Shown here piece after piece: positions 1 through 7,058 of a stretch of DNA of 7,879 nt. The DNA comes from Dehalococcoidia bacterium. Its GTDB lineage: Bacteria; Chloroflexota; Dehalococcoidia; GIF9; AB-539-J10. How positions within the stretch are numbered: the first letter of the stretch is position 1; every line of letters begins with the position of its first letter. The stretch is taken from NCBI GenBank assembly GCA_030603265.1, contig JAUVYD010000064.1, forward strand, positions 1 through 7,879, in the 5' to 3' direction. Below the pieces are notes generated by a model, which did no database searches, was not told where the DNA came from, and saw only the letters and a list, made by a program, of their open reading frames with translations. Made by a program: the position numbers and the translations under genes.

Positions 1-1575
1 GTTCGAAGGGATGGGAGGCTCAGGGAAGCTGCATGGGATGTCGCTGTCGAGGAGCTGGCCTCTCGACTGAAAGAGATTCTCGGCGCCTCCGGCCCGCAAT
101 CGGTGGCGATAGTGACCGATTCGACACGAAGCACAGAGGAACTTCGAGCCGTTGGACGGCTGGCACGCAGTGTCGGCACGGACGCCGTGTCGTGTGTGTG
201 TGAGCCTCAGGACCGGCCTCTGATGGCGGCCGGCGGGAGCGCAGACGCGTCCTGCCTCGAGGAGGCCGCCTGTATCGTTGTGTTTGGAGATGTGTTCACG
301 ACACATCCTGTTCTATCGAAGCGAATCATCGATGCCAAGTACGCGGCGCGTGGCAACAGCCTGTTTGTTGTGGCCCCCCGAAGGAGCAACACCGCATGGT
401 TTGCCAGCGAGCACGTGCAGAACCGCCCCGGTACTGAGGCCCTTGTCCTTGCCTCAATGTTGAAGGCAGTCAGGGCTCTTGGCAGGGCGGACTCCGAGTC
501 CGCCGCGTGGGTTGACACTGTGGATGACGCGAAGCTTCTGGACGCAGCTGGCGTTTCCAGGCAGACGGTGGCGCGAATGGCGCGCTCGTTCGCGGATGCC
601 GAGAAAGCCGTGGTGCTTGTTGCGCCACCGATGCGGGGAATCGCCGATGTCGCGCGTGTGTCGAGTCTCGCCAGTCTTCTGGCGACCATTGCCGGTGCTG
701 ACAAGCAGTACGTTTCGTTGCCGTCTGCCGGCAACTCTTGTGGAGCCATGGAGGTCGCGATTGAAGAGTCGTGGAAGCCTGCATCCCAACTTGTGGCCGA
801 CCTCGAGTCGGGCAAGTACAGGGCACTGCTGAGCTTCGGCGCCGACATCAGCGCGGCATACCCTTCGTCGGAGTTGAAGAAGGCTCTCGGTGGACTTGAG
901 CTGGTCGCGACGTGCTCGATGCTCCCCGGAGAGATGGAGAACGTGTCGTCTGTCGTACTCGCTGGTGCATCGTGGCTCGAATCCGCGGGCTCGGCAACGT
1001 TCTTCGATGGGAGCGTAGAGAACTGGCAGGCAGTCGTGCCCCCGTCATGGGGCACGCTCCCAATGGGTGACGCGATTTCACTGCTCGAACGTTCCCTGGT
1101 CGGTGAAAACGATTCTGCATCGAAGGCAGCAGGTTCGGGGCCTTCGAGCAAAGCTGCTGCTTTCTCGATTGTGTCCTTTCCTGAGCGAATCGAGTCCGTC
1201 AGGAGCGCGGTTGTCGTGGCGTCAGCGCAGGAGATGGCGGTCATCAGCCTGGCTGCGAGCGGCCATTCCGGCTGCGGCAGCGTTACGCGCTGGATGGACT
1301 GGGCTGCGGAGATTTTTCCCGGAGCTTTCGTCGAGGTGAGCCAGGTGGACGCAGTGGCTGAGGGCATATGTGATGGAGACACCATTGTGCTGACGTCGGC
1401 CTCCGGTGAGGCTGAGGCCACGGCAAGGATAACGGACCGGCTGCAGGCGGGCGTCGTCGCAGTGCCCGAATATGATGTGAAGATGAGAGCACTCTTCTCG
1501 TGGCGTGCAGCAGATGACGGCTGGTTCTCCACGGCCCCCGGGGCTGCGCGACTGACCGGGAAACGTAAGGCATGA
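1..1575 (+). CDS. NuoG-like molybdopterin-oxidoreductase-fold subunit (5' truncated)
   Basis: The frame is open from base 1 to the TGA at 1573-1575, giving 524 visible residues; the true start and any N-terminal Fe-S domain lie upstream. The GTG at 103 is internal, because residues 5-25 already read as the family's 'G-x-L-x-x-A-x-W-D-x-A' segment. Family landmarks follow in order: 'TEELRAVGRLARSVGT' near residue 45; a 'VVFGDVFTTHP' nucleotide-fold segment; 'RPGTEALVLASML' near 145; 'LPSAGNSCGAM' near 240; a degenerate counterpart of the 'ADVVLP..W.E..GT' block at about 315-345; and a C-terminal molydop-binding domain with 'GHSGCGSVTR' near 426 and 'DAVAEGICDGD' near 455. Where formate dehydrogenase H has Val-Sec-His, the simplest alignment gives Pro-Gln-Asp (bases 205-213), and the catalytic Arg region reads 'LPSAGNS'. 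This points to a NuoG-type structural or electron-transfer role rather than active formate oxidation. The next gene overlaps by ATGA. Fold assignment is firm; the substrate is unknown. Confidence 0.85.
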   Translation, partial: VRRDGRLREAAWDVAVEELASRLKEILGASGPQSVAIVTDSTRSTEELRAVGRLARSVGTDAVSCVCEPQDRPLMAAGGSADASCLEEAACIVVFGDVFTTHPVLSKRIIDAKYAARGNSLFVVAPRRSNTAWFASEHVQNRPGTEALVLASMLKAVRALGRADSESAAWVDTVDDAKLLDAAGVSRQTVARMARSFADAEKAVVLVAPPMRGIADVARVSSLASLLATIAGADKQYVSLPSAGNSCGAMEVAIEESWKPASQLVADLESGKYRALLSFGADISAAYPSSELKKALGGLELVATCSMLPGEMENVSSVVLAGASWLESAGSATFFDGSVENWQAVVPPSWGTLPMGDAISLLERSLVGENDSASKAAGSGPSSKAAAFSIVSFPERIESVRSAVVVASAQEMAVISLAASGHSGCGSVTRWMDWAAEIFPGAFVEVSQVDAVAEGICDGDTIVLTSASGEAEATARITDRLQAGVVAVPEYDVKMRALFSWRAADDGWFSTAPGAARLTGKRKA

Positions 1576-2051
1576 AGAGAGTCTTCGTTAATATCGACCG
1601 TTGCATTGCGTGCCGGACATGCTCGGCGGCGTGTGACTACTCTCACAACGAGCACAGGCCCACGATAGGGTACGGTGAGTTGCGCGAGGAAGTTCGACTG
1701 CCGTTCATCTGCCGTCATTGCGAGGAGCCGGCCTGTCTCGCCGCCTGCCCTCAGGGCGCCATCAAGAAGCTCGACAGTGGGGCAATCAAGAGAATGAACA
1801 TGCTGTGCACGGGCTGTGGCTCGTGTGCGGTCGCTTGTCCTTTCGGTGTGATTGAGCCGGAGGTCCGGTCATACGTGATCTCCAAGTGCGACCTCTGTGC
1901 CTCGAGGTTGGAGGAAGGCAGGGAACCGGCGTGTGTCATGGCATGCCCTGCAGACGCCCTCACGTATGAGGAGGCTGACGAAATCGCTCAGAACAGCGTC
2001 ATGATTGGCTCCAGCATGAAGGGGCGTCATCCGTTCTTCAGGAGAGTATAG
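1572..2051 (+). CDS. Four-[4Fe-4S] ferredoxin-like electron-transfer subunit (HycB/CooF type)
   Basis: A 159-residue soluble protein with sixteen cysteines in four sets: C11/C14/C17/C21, C47/C50/C55/C59, C79/C82/C85/C89 and C106/C109/C121/C125. This is the full pattern of the HycB, CooF, FdhB and DmsB electron-transfer family, with no cluster ligand missing. Such proteins pass electrons between a molybdopterin enzyme (or CO dehydrogenase) and a membrane partner. Here it sits between the NuoG-like gene and the hydrogenase core, so it most likely wires the two together. No signal peptide is visible, which suggests the cytoplasmic face. The ATG overlaps the preceding TGA (ATGA at 1572-1575) with only a weak upstream purine run, so translation is probably coupled. 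There are few residues after the last cluster: about 34, with no membrane helix. Confidence 0.93.
   Translation: MKRVFVNIDRCIACRTCSAACDYSHNEHRPTIGYGELREEVRLPFICRHCEEPACLAACPQGAIKKLDSGAIKRMNMLCTGCGSCAVACPFGVIEPEVRSYVISKCDLCASRLEEGREPACVMACPADALTYEEADEIAQNSVMIGSSMKGRHPFFRRV
2040..2046 (+). promoter_or_regulatory. Ribosome binding site for the NuoH-like gene
   Basis: AGGAGAG lies inside the last codons of the preceding gene, 7 bases before GTG at 2054. It supports that GTG as the start. Confidence 0.75.
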
Positions 2052-2053
2052 GC

Positions 2054-2986
2054 GTGTCTCTGACGAATCTGCTGACGTACGTTGGTCTGGTGGCCGTGTT
2101 CCCGGGATTCGTGTTCACGGCTGTTGTGGGCCTTCTGTCATCGTGGTTCGACCGCAAGTTGAGCGCGAGGCTCCAGTGGCGCGTCGGCCCTCCGTGGTAC
2201 CAGTCCTTTGCCGATGTGGCGAAGCTGCTGGGTAAGGAGACCGTCGTTCCCGCTGGAAGCGCGAAGCTCGTTTTTCTCGGCGCTCCCTTCGTGGGGTTCG
2301 CTGCGGTTGTGGTCGTGTCCACGATCCTCTGGATGGCGAGCATCCGACCCGACGGCGCGTTTGTGGGCGACCTCATCGTGGTGCTGTATCTTCTCTATGT
2401 GCCATCCCTGGCCATCATAATCGGTGGTTCTGCTTCGCGAAATCCCTTTGCAGCTCTCGGCGCCAGCCGCGAGATGAAGCTGATGCTGGCTTACGAGGTG
2501 GGGTTCCTCATCTCGGCCTTCACGCTCGTTGTGAAGAACGGCGGTATCGTCTCTCTCGGTGGAATGGTTGCCTACCAGCAAGCCAGCGGGCCGATGCTGT
2601 CACAGGGAATCTCGTGCATCATAGCCTTCATCGTGGCGCTGATATACGTGCCTGCGAAGCTGGCCGTGGGGCCGTTTGACATACCGGAGGCCGAGTGCGA
2701 GTTGATATCGGGACCATTTACCGAGTACTCAGGCGTGCCGCTGGCCGCATTCAAGCTGACGAAAGCAATGTTGATGTGCGTCCTGCCCGTATTCCTGATT
2801 ACCGTCTTCGCTACGACAGCGTGGAGCCCGTGGGCCATACTGTGGTACGTCCTTATCCTCGTGTTTGTGGTCCTGATAAAGAACACAAACCCGCGACTCC
2901 GAATCGATCAGGCGCTCCGGTTCTTCTGGGGGCCGGTCCTGGTTCTCTCTATCGTGGGCATAGTGCTGGCCTCACTGGGCTTGTAG
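2054..2986 (+). CDS. NuoH/HycD/EchB-like membrane anchor subunit of group 4 hydrogenase
   Basis: A 310-residue polytopic membrane protein with about eight hydrophobic helices, matching the usual length of the family. The N-terminal loop after TM1 has 'DRKLSARLQWRVGPPWYQSF' (33-52) followed by D54 and 'KLLGKE' (57-62), typical of NuoH/HycD where the membrane arm meets the catalytic arm. The second diagnostic loop, around residues 207-225, is 'FDIPEAECEL' then G-P-F-T-E-Y-S-G, with the conserved acidic residues E212, E214, E216 and the Glu of EYSG. In complex I and in Mbh/FHL this subunit anchors the small and large subunits and transmits conformational or charge changes to the antiporter-like subunits. 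The 'RVGPP' and 'LLGKE' wording is more hydrogenase-like (HycD, EchB, MbhM) than quinone-complex-like. Start is GTG with a good Shine-Dalgarno; the gap to the previous stop is two bases. Confidence 0.95.
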   Translation: MSLTNLLTYVGLVAVFPGFVFTAVVGLLSSWFDRKLSARLQWRVGPPWYQSFADVAKLLGKETVVPAGSAKLVFLGAPFVGFAAVVVVSTILWMASIRPDGAFVGDLIVVLYLLYVPSLAIIIGGSASRNPFAALGASREMKLMLAYEVGFLISAFTLVVKNGGIVSLGGMVAYQQASGPMLSQGISCIIAFIVALIYVPAKLAVGPFDIPEAECELISGPFTEYSGVPLAAFKLTKAMLMCVLPVFLITVFATTAWSPWAILWYVLILVFVVLIKNTNPRLRIDQALRFFWGPVLVLSIVGIVLASLGL

Positions 2987-2990
2987 TGCA

Positions 2991-3428
2991 ATGGAAGAAA
3001 ACGAAAGAAAACTGAGCAAGTTATCTCGGTGGGGGCTCAAGAAGTCACCCTGGGCGTTCCATCTGAATACCGGCTCGTGTAACAACTGCGACATCGAGAT
3101 TCTCGACGTGCTGACGCCTAAGTACGATGCCGAGCGATTTGGCATCGTTCTCGTCGGGTCGCCCCGACATGCGGATGTGCTTCTGGTGACCGGGATTGTG
3201 ACGATGCAGACCTATCCGAGGTTGCTGCATGTGTACGAACAGACCGCGAAGCCATGCCTCGTTGTCGCAATCGGCGCCTGCGCATGCAGCGGAGGTATTT
3301 TCGACGGTAGCTATCATATGGTGGGCCCTCTGGACAAGATAATCCCGGTTGATGTGTACATCCCCGGCTGCCCCCCTCGACCGGAGGCGATTATCGATGG
3401 AGTGGTTAAGGGGCTCGCCAAGCTTTAG
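2991..3428 (+). CDS. [NiFe]-hydrogenase group 4 small subunit (NuoB/HycG/EchC-like)
   Basis: A 145-residue cytoplasmic Fe-S protein that holds the proximal [4Fe-4S] cluster next to the NiFe site. The expected ligands are C30 and C33 in 'GSCNNCDIE', C97 in 'GACAC' and C127 in 'PGCPPRPE'. Group 4 hydrogenases carry Cys-x2-Cys at the first site, whereas complex I NuoB has adjacent cysteines, so this supports a hydrogenase. 'TPKYDAERFG' (42-51) and 'GSPRHADVLLVTG' (56-68) are characteristic. No twin-arginine signal or N-terminal flavodoxin extension is present, as usual for group 4. The ATG has no obvious Shine-Dalgarno; it is 4 bases after the previous stop, so reinitiation is likely. No better start exists upstream of the conserved 'SPWAFHLNTG' region. 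Confidence 0.95.
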   Translation: MEENERKLSKLSRWGLKKSPWAFHLNTGSCNNCDIEILDVLTPKYDAERFGIVLVGSPRHADVLLVTGIVTMQTYPRLLHVYEQTAKPCLVVAIGACACSGGIFDGSYHMVGPLDKIIPVDVYIPGCPPRPEAIIDGVVKGLAKL

Positions 3429-3439
3429 GAGATAGGTGA
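3427..3439 (+). promoter_or_regulatory. Two overlapping Shine-Dalgarno-like runs before the NuoC-like gene
   Basis: AGGAG at 3427-3431 is 4 bases before GTG 3436, which is short. AGGTGA at 3434-3439 is 5 bases before GTG 3445. Either GTG could be the start; they differ by three residues. Confidence 0.5.
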
Positions 3440-3945
3440 AAAGCGTGGATCCTGTCAAGAGCCTTCAAGAGCGGTTTCCTGATGCCGTTGCTGATGTAGA
3501 GCTACGGTCTGACTCCAGGGTCTATGCCAGCATCGTGCCGGGCAAGGTGAGGGATATCTCACGCTTTCTGTTCACGGACATGGAAGCTCGCTTGATTATC
3601 CTGACCGGACTCGAGACACGCGCGGGGATGGAGATTCTGTACCACTTCTCGTTCGATCAGCTCGGTAAGATTCTGACCCTGAGGACGGTTGTGCCGATGC
3701 CGGAACCGCGGATCGATTCGATTGCCACCGTCATAGACGGCGCTGAATACATCGAAAGGGAGATTGCCGATCTCTTCGGCGTCGAGTTCATCGGTCATCC
3801 CAATCCCGCTCGATTCATTCTCGCCGACGATTGGCCTGAAGGCGAGTACCCCTACAGAAAGGAAAACAAGGGGAGGTACCCCTACCGGACTGAGGAGGAA
3901 CAGGAAGAGGTCAGGAAGCGGATTCGGAACAAGGGGACGAAATGA
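3436..3945 (+). CDS. NuoC/EchD-like 30 kDa-type subunit of the hydrogenase
   Basis: A 169-residue soluble protein matching the respiratory-chain 30 kDa subunit domain found as NuoC, EchD, CooU, MbhK or the N-terminal half of HycE. The diagnostic block is 'EREIADLFGVEFIGHPN' (107-123), followed by R125, 'DDWPEGEYPYRKE' and a basic tail. Earlier, 'LTGLETRAGMEILYHFSF' corresponds to the beta-strand region before it. It has no metal site; in the complexes it packs against the large and small subunits and stabilises the catalytic arm. It is encoded apart from the large subunit, as in Ech, Coo and Mbh, and unlike the fused HycE/HyfG of enterobacterial formate hydrogenlyase. The start is GTG 3436 or GTG 3445. 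The last codon overlaps the next ATG (ATGA at 3942-3945). Confidence 0.92.
   Translation: MKSVDPVKSLQERFPDAVADVELRSDSRVYASIVPGKVRDISRFLFTDMEARLIILTGLETRAGMEILYHFSFDQLGKILTLRTVVPMPEPRIDSIATVIDGAEYIEREIADLFGVEFIGHPNPARFILADDWPEGEYPYRKENKGRYPYRTEEEQEEVRKRIRNKGTK
3931..3937 (+). promoter_or_regulatory. Ribosome binding site for the large-subunit gene
   Basis: AAGGGGA lies 4 bases before ATG 3942, inside the end of the NuoC-like gene. It supports that start together with the ATGA overlap. Confidence 0.65.
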
Positions 3946-5147
3946 GGACTACCATACCTGTTGGTCCGTACCACCCTCTGATTGAAGAGCCGGAACTGTT
4001 CCGTGTTGTCGTGGAGGGCGAGAGGGTCGTTGATATCGACTGGCGCACGAGCTACATGCATCGTGGCATCGAGAAGATTGCGGAGAGCAAGACCTATGAC
4101 CAGGTCGTCTTCCTGGTAGAGAGAATCTGCGGAATCTGCTCCACTTCCCATCCAATAGCGTTCTGCAACGCGGTCGAGGACCTGGTCGGTGTGGAGATCC
4201 CCGAGCGGGCCAGGTACATACGGTCCATCGTTGCGGAGCTCGAACGTATTCATAGCCATCTGCTGTGGCTCGGGCTGGCCGGCCACTACATCGGATACCA
4301 CACCGTATGGATGTGGTCATGGAAGTACCGCGAACTCGTCTGTGATCTCTTCGAGAAAATCTCCGGCAACCGGCAGTCCTACGCGATGATCAAGCCGGGG
4401 GGAGTGCGACAGGATATCAAGGCTTCCGAGTACGGCGGCATCGTGAAGGCGATGGATGAGCTTGAGCCGAAGATGAACATGCTCATCGGCGCCATACTCG
4501 ATGATCCCGTCATGCTCGCGAGACTGAAAGGCGTCGGAAAGCTCAGCCGTGAGGATGCCGTGAAGCGCTGCACCGTGGGTCCGGTGGCCAGAAGCGCGGG
4601 GGTTGATATCGACGTTCGCAGGGATTACCCGTATGCAGCCTACGATGCTGTTGAGTGGAACGTCATCACTCAGACGGATGGTGACGTGTTGGCCATGGCT
4701 GTGGTCAGGCTGCTTGAGATTCTCGAAGCCGTGAAGATCGTCCGCCAGTGCGTTGACGGGATTCCTGAGGGACCGATTCTCGAGGAGATCCCCGAAGTTC
4801 CTCCCGGTGAGGGCATCGGCGTCGAAGAGGCGCCACGGGGTGAGTGCTTCCACTACGTGCGGTCCGACGGCACGAATTGCCCGTACAGACTGAAGGTGCG
4901 TGCGCCTACGTACTCCAATCTGCCGTCCTTCAGGTCGCGCTTCATCGGCGAGCGAGTGGCGGATATCATGATTATCCTGGCGTCAATCGACCCGTGCTAT
5001 TGCTGCACGAATCGTGCTGTCCGCATGGAGGACGGAAAGCCGCTGCGGATGCTGGATGAGAAGAACCTTCTCGACCTTTCGTGGGAGCGCACGAAGGAGC
5101 TCGAGCGGAGCTTCCCACAGCGTTCGAGGAGTTGGCTGGAGATATGA
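3942..5147 (+). CDS. [NiFe]-hydrogenase group 4 large (catalytic) subunit (NuoD/HycE-C/EchE-like)
   Basis: A 401-residue protein carrying the NiFe active site, which interconverts 2H+ + 2e- and H2 on the cytoplasmic side. The N-terminal L1 motif 'ERICGICSTSH' gives Ni/Fe ligands C63 and C66 and the conserved H70. The C-terminal L2 motif 'DPCYCCTNR' gives C352 and C355. All four metal cysteines are therefore intact, which excludes a NuoD of quinone-reducing complex I. 'GPYHPLIEEPELFRV' at the N terminus and 'SYMHRGIEKIAESKTYDQ' (37-54) are typical of the NuoD/HycE family. About 43 residues follow the L2 Arg (R358), so a HycI-like endopeptidase cleaving after that Arg, as in HycE, is possible; some group 4 large subunits lack such a tail. 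C354 is an extra cysteine between the two ligands, where E. coli HycE has Ser. The end overlaps the next gene by ATGA. Confidence 0.96.
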   Translation: MRTTIPVGPYHPLIEEPELFRVVVEGERVVDIDWRTSYMHRGIEKIAESKTYDQVVFLVERICGICSTSHPIAFCNAVEDLVGVEIPERARYIRSIVAELERIHSHLLWLGLAGHYIGYHTVWMWSWKYRELVCDLFEKISGNRQSYAMIKPGGVRQDIKASEYGGIVKAMDELEPKMNMLIGAILDDPVMLARLKGVGKLSREDAVKRCTVGPVARSAGVDIDVRRDYPYAAYDAVEWNVITQTDGDVLAMAVVRLLEILEAVKIVRQCVDGIPEGPILEEIPEVPPGEGIGVEEAPRGECFHYVRSDGTNCPYRLKVRAPTYSNLPSFRSRFIGERVADIMIILASIDPCYCCTNRAVRMEDGKPLRMLDEKNLLDLSWERTKELERSFPQRSRSWLEI

Positions 5148-7048
5148 GTTCTCCCGTGTTGCCGTGGGTTGTCTTCCTGCCCTTGATTGCGGGGGCGGTT
5201 GCGTTTGCCATCCCCGTCAGGGCGGAGAAGTTCCGCGAAGTGTTCAGCACGGTCGTGAGTGGCGCCGTGTTCCTGCTGGGCATGGTTGTGCTCGTAGGGC
5301 CGGAGGCATCGTATCATGCGATTCCACTGGGCTTCGTGCAGGGCTATCTTGTTGACCTGCGCATTGACGAGCTGAACAGGTTCATGGTGATGTTCGCCTC
5401 CCTGTTCGGACTTCTCGTGACCGTGTTCTCGATAGGCTACATGCAGGGCAGGTCGAGGTTGCGTGAGTACTACCCCTACATGCTGATAAGTATCGGCGCC
5501 GCGAACGGCGCGCTTCTCGCGAACAACTGGCTGGCGTTCGTGGGGTTCTGGGGCCTCATACTCGTGACCCTTTTCCTTCTCGCCACAATCGGCGCGGCGG
5601 ATGCAGATGCGAACAAGGCTATGCGTGCGGCCGGCAAGAGCATGGTTATTCTCGGAGCTTCAGATCTGGCTCTCATACTGGGTGTCGGCCTGGTGTTCGC
5701 GCAGTCAGGCACGCTCGTACTCAGTGAGACGTCTTTGCCCGTCACGGGCCCGATGTCGGCAGCAGCGTTTGTCCTGATCATGCTGGGCGCCCTGTCGAAG
5801 GCTGGCGCAGTGCCGATGCACAGCTGGATTCCTGACATGGCGGAGGCGTCTCCCACATCGGTGGTGGCGCTCGTACCTGCATCCCTCGACAAGCTGCTGG
5901 GAATATATTTGCTTGCTAGGCTCGTCCTTGACATGTTCCAGGTCAACCTCGCCCTCAATCTGCTGCTGATGGTCATAGGGGCTGTCACGATAGTGGTTGC
6001 TGTCGTGATGGCGATAGTGCAGCATGACCTGCGGAGGCTGTTGGCATTCCAGGCGGTGGCCCAGGTCGGTTACATGGTGCTTGGCTTCGGAACAGGGACA
6101 GCGATAGGCATTGCCGGCGGGCTGTTCCACATGCTGAACCACGCCATCTATAAGAGCTGCCTCTTCCTGACAGCAGGGGCCGTGGAGAAGGGGGCAGGCA
6201 CCATGAATCTCGCGAAGCTGGGAGGCCTGGCCCGCGCGATGCCGTACACGTTTGCTGCATTCGGTATAGCTGCGCTTGCCAGTTCCGGCGTTCCGCCCTT
6301 GAACGGGTTCGTCTCGAAGTGGATGGTCTACCAGGGCCTTGTCGAGGTCGGCATTGATAAGTACTGGATATTCCTGGTTGCCGCCATGTTCGGTAGCGCC
6401 CTGACGCTCGCCGCTTTCGTGAAAGTGGCGCACGGCGTCTTCCTTGGCGATAGACCCAGGGAGATGTCCGGTGTTGTCGAGGTGGGGCCGTCAATGCGCT
6501 TTGCCCCGGCTGTTCTCGCCACGCTGTGCGTCATCTTTGGAGTCGCTGCCCAGGTGCCGCTGCAGCACTTCATCGGCCCGGCTGTTGGCATGCAGTTCCC
6601 CGCATTCCCTGAAGCCATATCAATTGGTGGTATCTGGAGTCCGACAGTCGCCACGGCGCTGTTGCTCTTTGCGCTGCTCATCGGGTATTTCATCTACCTC
6701 GCGTCGCGGACCCGTTCGGTTCGGATTGCGCCGGTCTACATCGGAGGGGAGACTGCCGGAGAAGGAACGAGCGACTCTCTGAACACGAAGTATGGGCGGA
6801 ACAGGGAGACGTCTGATACCCGCGTGCTCGGGACCGAGTTCTATGACAGCATACGAAGGCTGCCTGGTTTGAGTCGGCTCTATGACAAGGGCGAGAGTGG
6901 CGCCTTCGATATACAGCGATTGAGCAAGCTTGCGACCCCGCTTGGCTGGGCTCTTAGCGCCTTGCATGGCGGTAGATTGTCCACCTACGTCTCCTGGATG
7001 CTGTGGGGTGTTCTGGTGTTGTTCGTTGTGCTATCGGTTGTCAGCTAG
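5144..7048 (+). CDS. NuoL/MrpA-D-type antiporter-like membrane subunit (divergent)
   Basis: About 634 residues with roughly 14-16 hydrophobic helices and the proton-antiporter M domain; it should move H+ or Na+ across the membrane, driven by the hydrogenase. Family landmarks are 'LSKAGAVPMHSWIPDMAEA' with TM7 Lys K219, 'LFHMLNHAIYKSCLFLTAGA' near 325-345, and 'GVPPLNGFVSKWMVYQG' with TM12 Lys K392. Two expected charges differ. TM5 reads 'AFVGFWGLILV' with G137 where NuoL/NuoN have the essential Glu, and the TM8 'HAA' segment reads 'PASLDKLLGIYLLAR' (P245, D249, K250). After about residue 520 comes a hydrophilic stretch with 'FYDSIRR' and 'LYDKGESGAFD', then 'LHGGRLSTYVSW' and one last helix. 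The ATG at 5144 overlaps the previous stop (ATGA). A longer in-frame GTG at 5081 would add 21 hydrophilic residues overlapping the large subunit and is less likely. Confidence 0.9.
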   Translation: MSSPVLPWVVFLPLIAGAVAFAIPVRAEKFREVFSTVVSGAVFLLGMVVLVGPEASYHAIPLGFVQGYLVDLRIDELNRFMVMFASLFGLLVTVFSIGYMQGRSRLREYYPYMLISIGAANGALLANNWLAFVGFWGLILVTLFLLATIGAADADANKAMRAAGKSMVILGASDLALILGVGLVFAQSGTLVLSETSLPVTGPMSAAAFVLIMLGALSKAGAVPMHSWIPDMAEASPTSVVALVPASLDKLLGIYLLARLVLDMFQVNLALNLLLMVIGAVTIVVAVVMAIVQHDLRRLLAFQAVAQVGYMVLGFGTGTAIGIAGGLFHMLNHAIYKSCLFLTAGAVEKGAGTMNLAKLGGLARAMPYTFAAFGIAALASSGVPPLNGFVSKWMVYQGLVEVGIDKYWIFLVAAMFGSALTLAAFVKVAHGVFLGDRPREMSGVVEVGPSMRFAPAVLATLCVIFGVAAQVPLQHFIGPAVGMQFPAFPEAISIGGIWSPTVATALLLFALLIGYFIYLASRTRSVRIAPVYIGGETAGEGTSDSLNTKYGRNRETSDTRVLGTEFYDSIRRLPGLSRLYDKGESGAFDIQRLSKLATPLGWALSALHGGRLSTYVSWMLWGVLVLFVVLSVVS

Positions 7049-7058
7049 GACATAGATT

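Noticed and set aside
103..105. GTG as the start of the first gene
   Set aside because: The frame is open back to base 1, and residues before it match the family's 'W-D-x-A' segment, so the gene starts upstream of the window.
207..1718. A 503-codon open frame on the - strand opposite the NuoG-like gene
   Set aside because: It is the antisense shadow of a GC-rich coding region. Its translation has no recognisable domain, and the + strand frame has many molybdopterin-oxidoreductase landmarks.
5081..5143. Upstream GTG start for the NuoL-like gene
   Set aside because: It would add 21 hydrophilic residues overlapping the large subunit by 67 bases. ATG 5144 has the ATGA overlap seen at other junctions and begins just before the first helix.
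3942..5147. NuoD of a quinone-reducing complex I
   Set aside because: All four NiFe-binding cysteines (C63, C66, C352, C355) are present, and the small subunit has Cys-x2-Cys rather than adjacent cysteines.
5705..6433. A 242-codon open frame on the - strand within the NuoL-like gene
   Set aside because: Its product is His/Gln/Arg-rich without motifs, while the + strand frame encodes conserved antiporter helices throughout.
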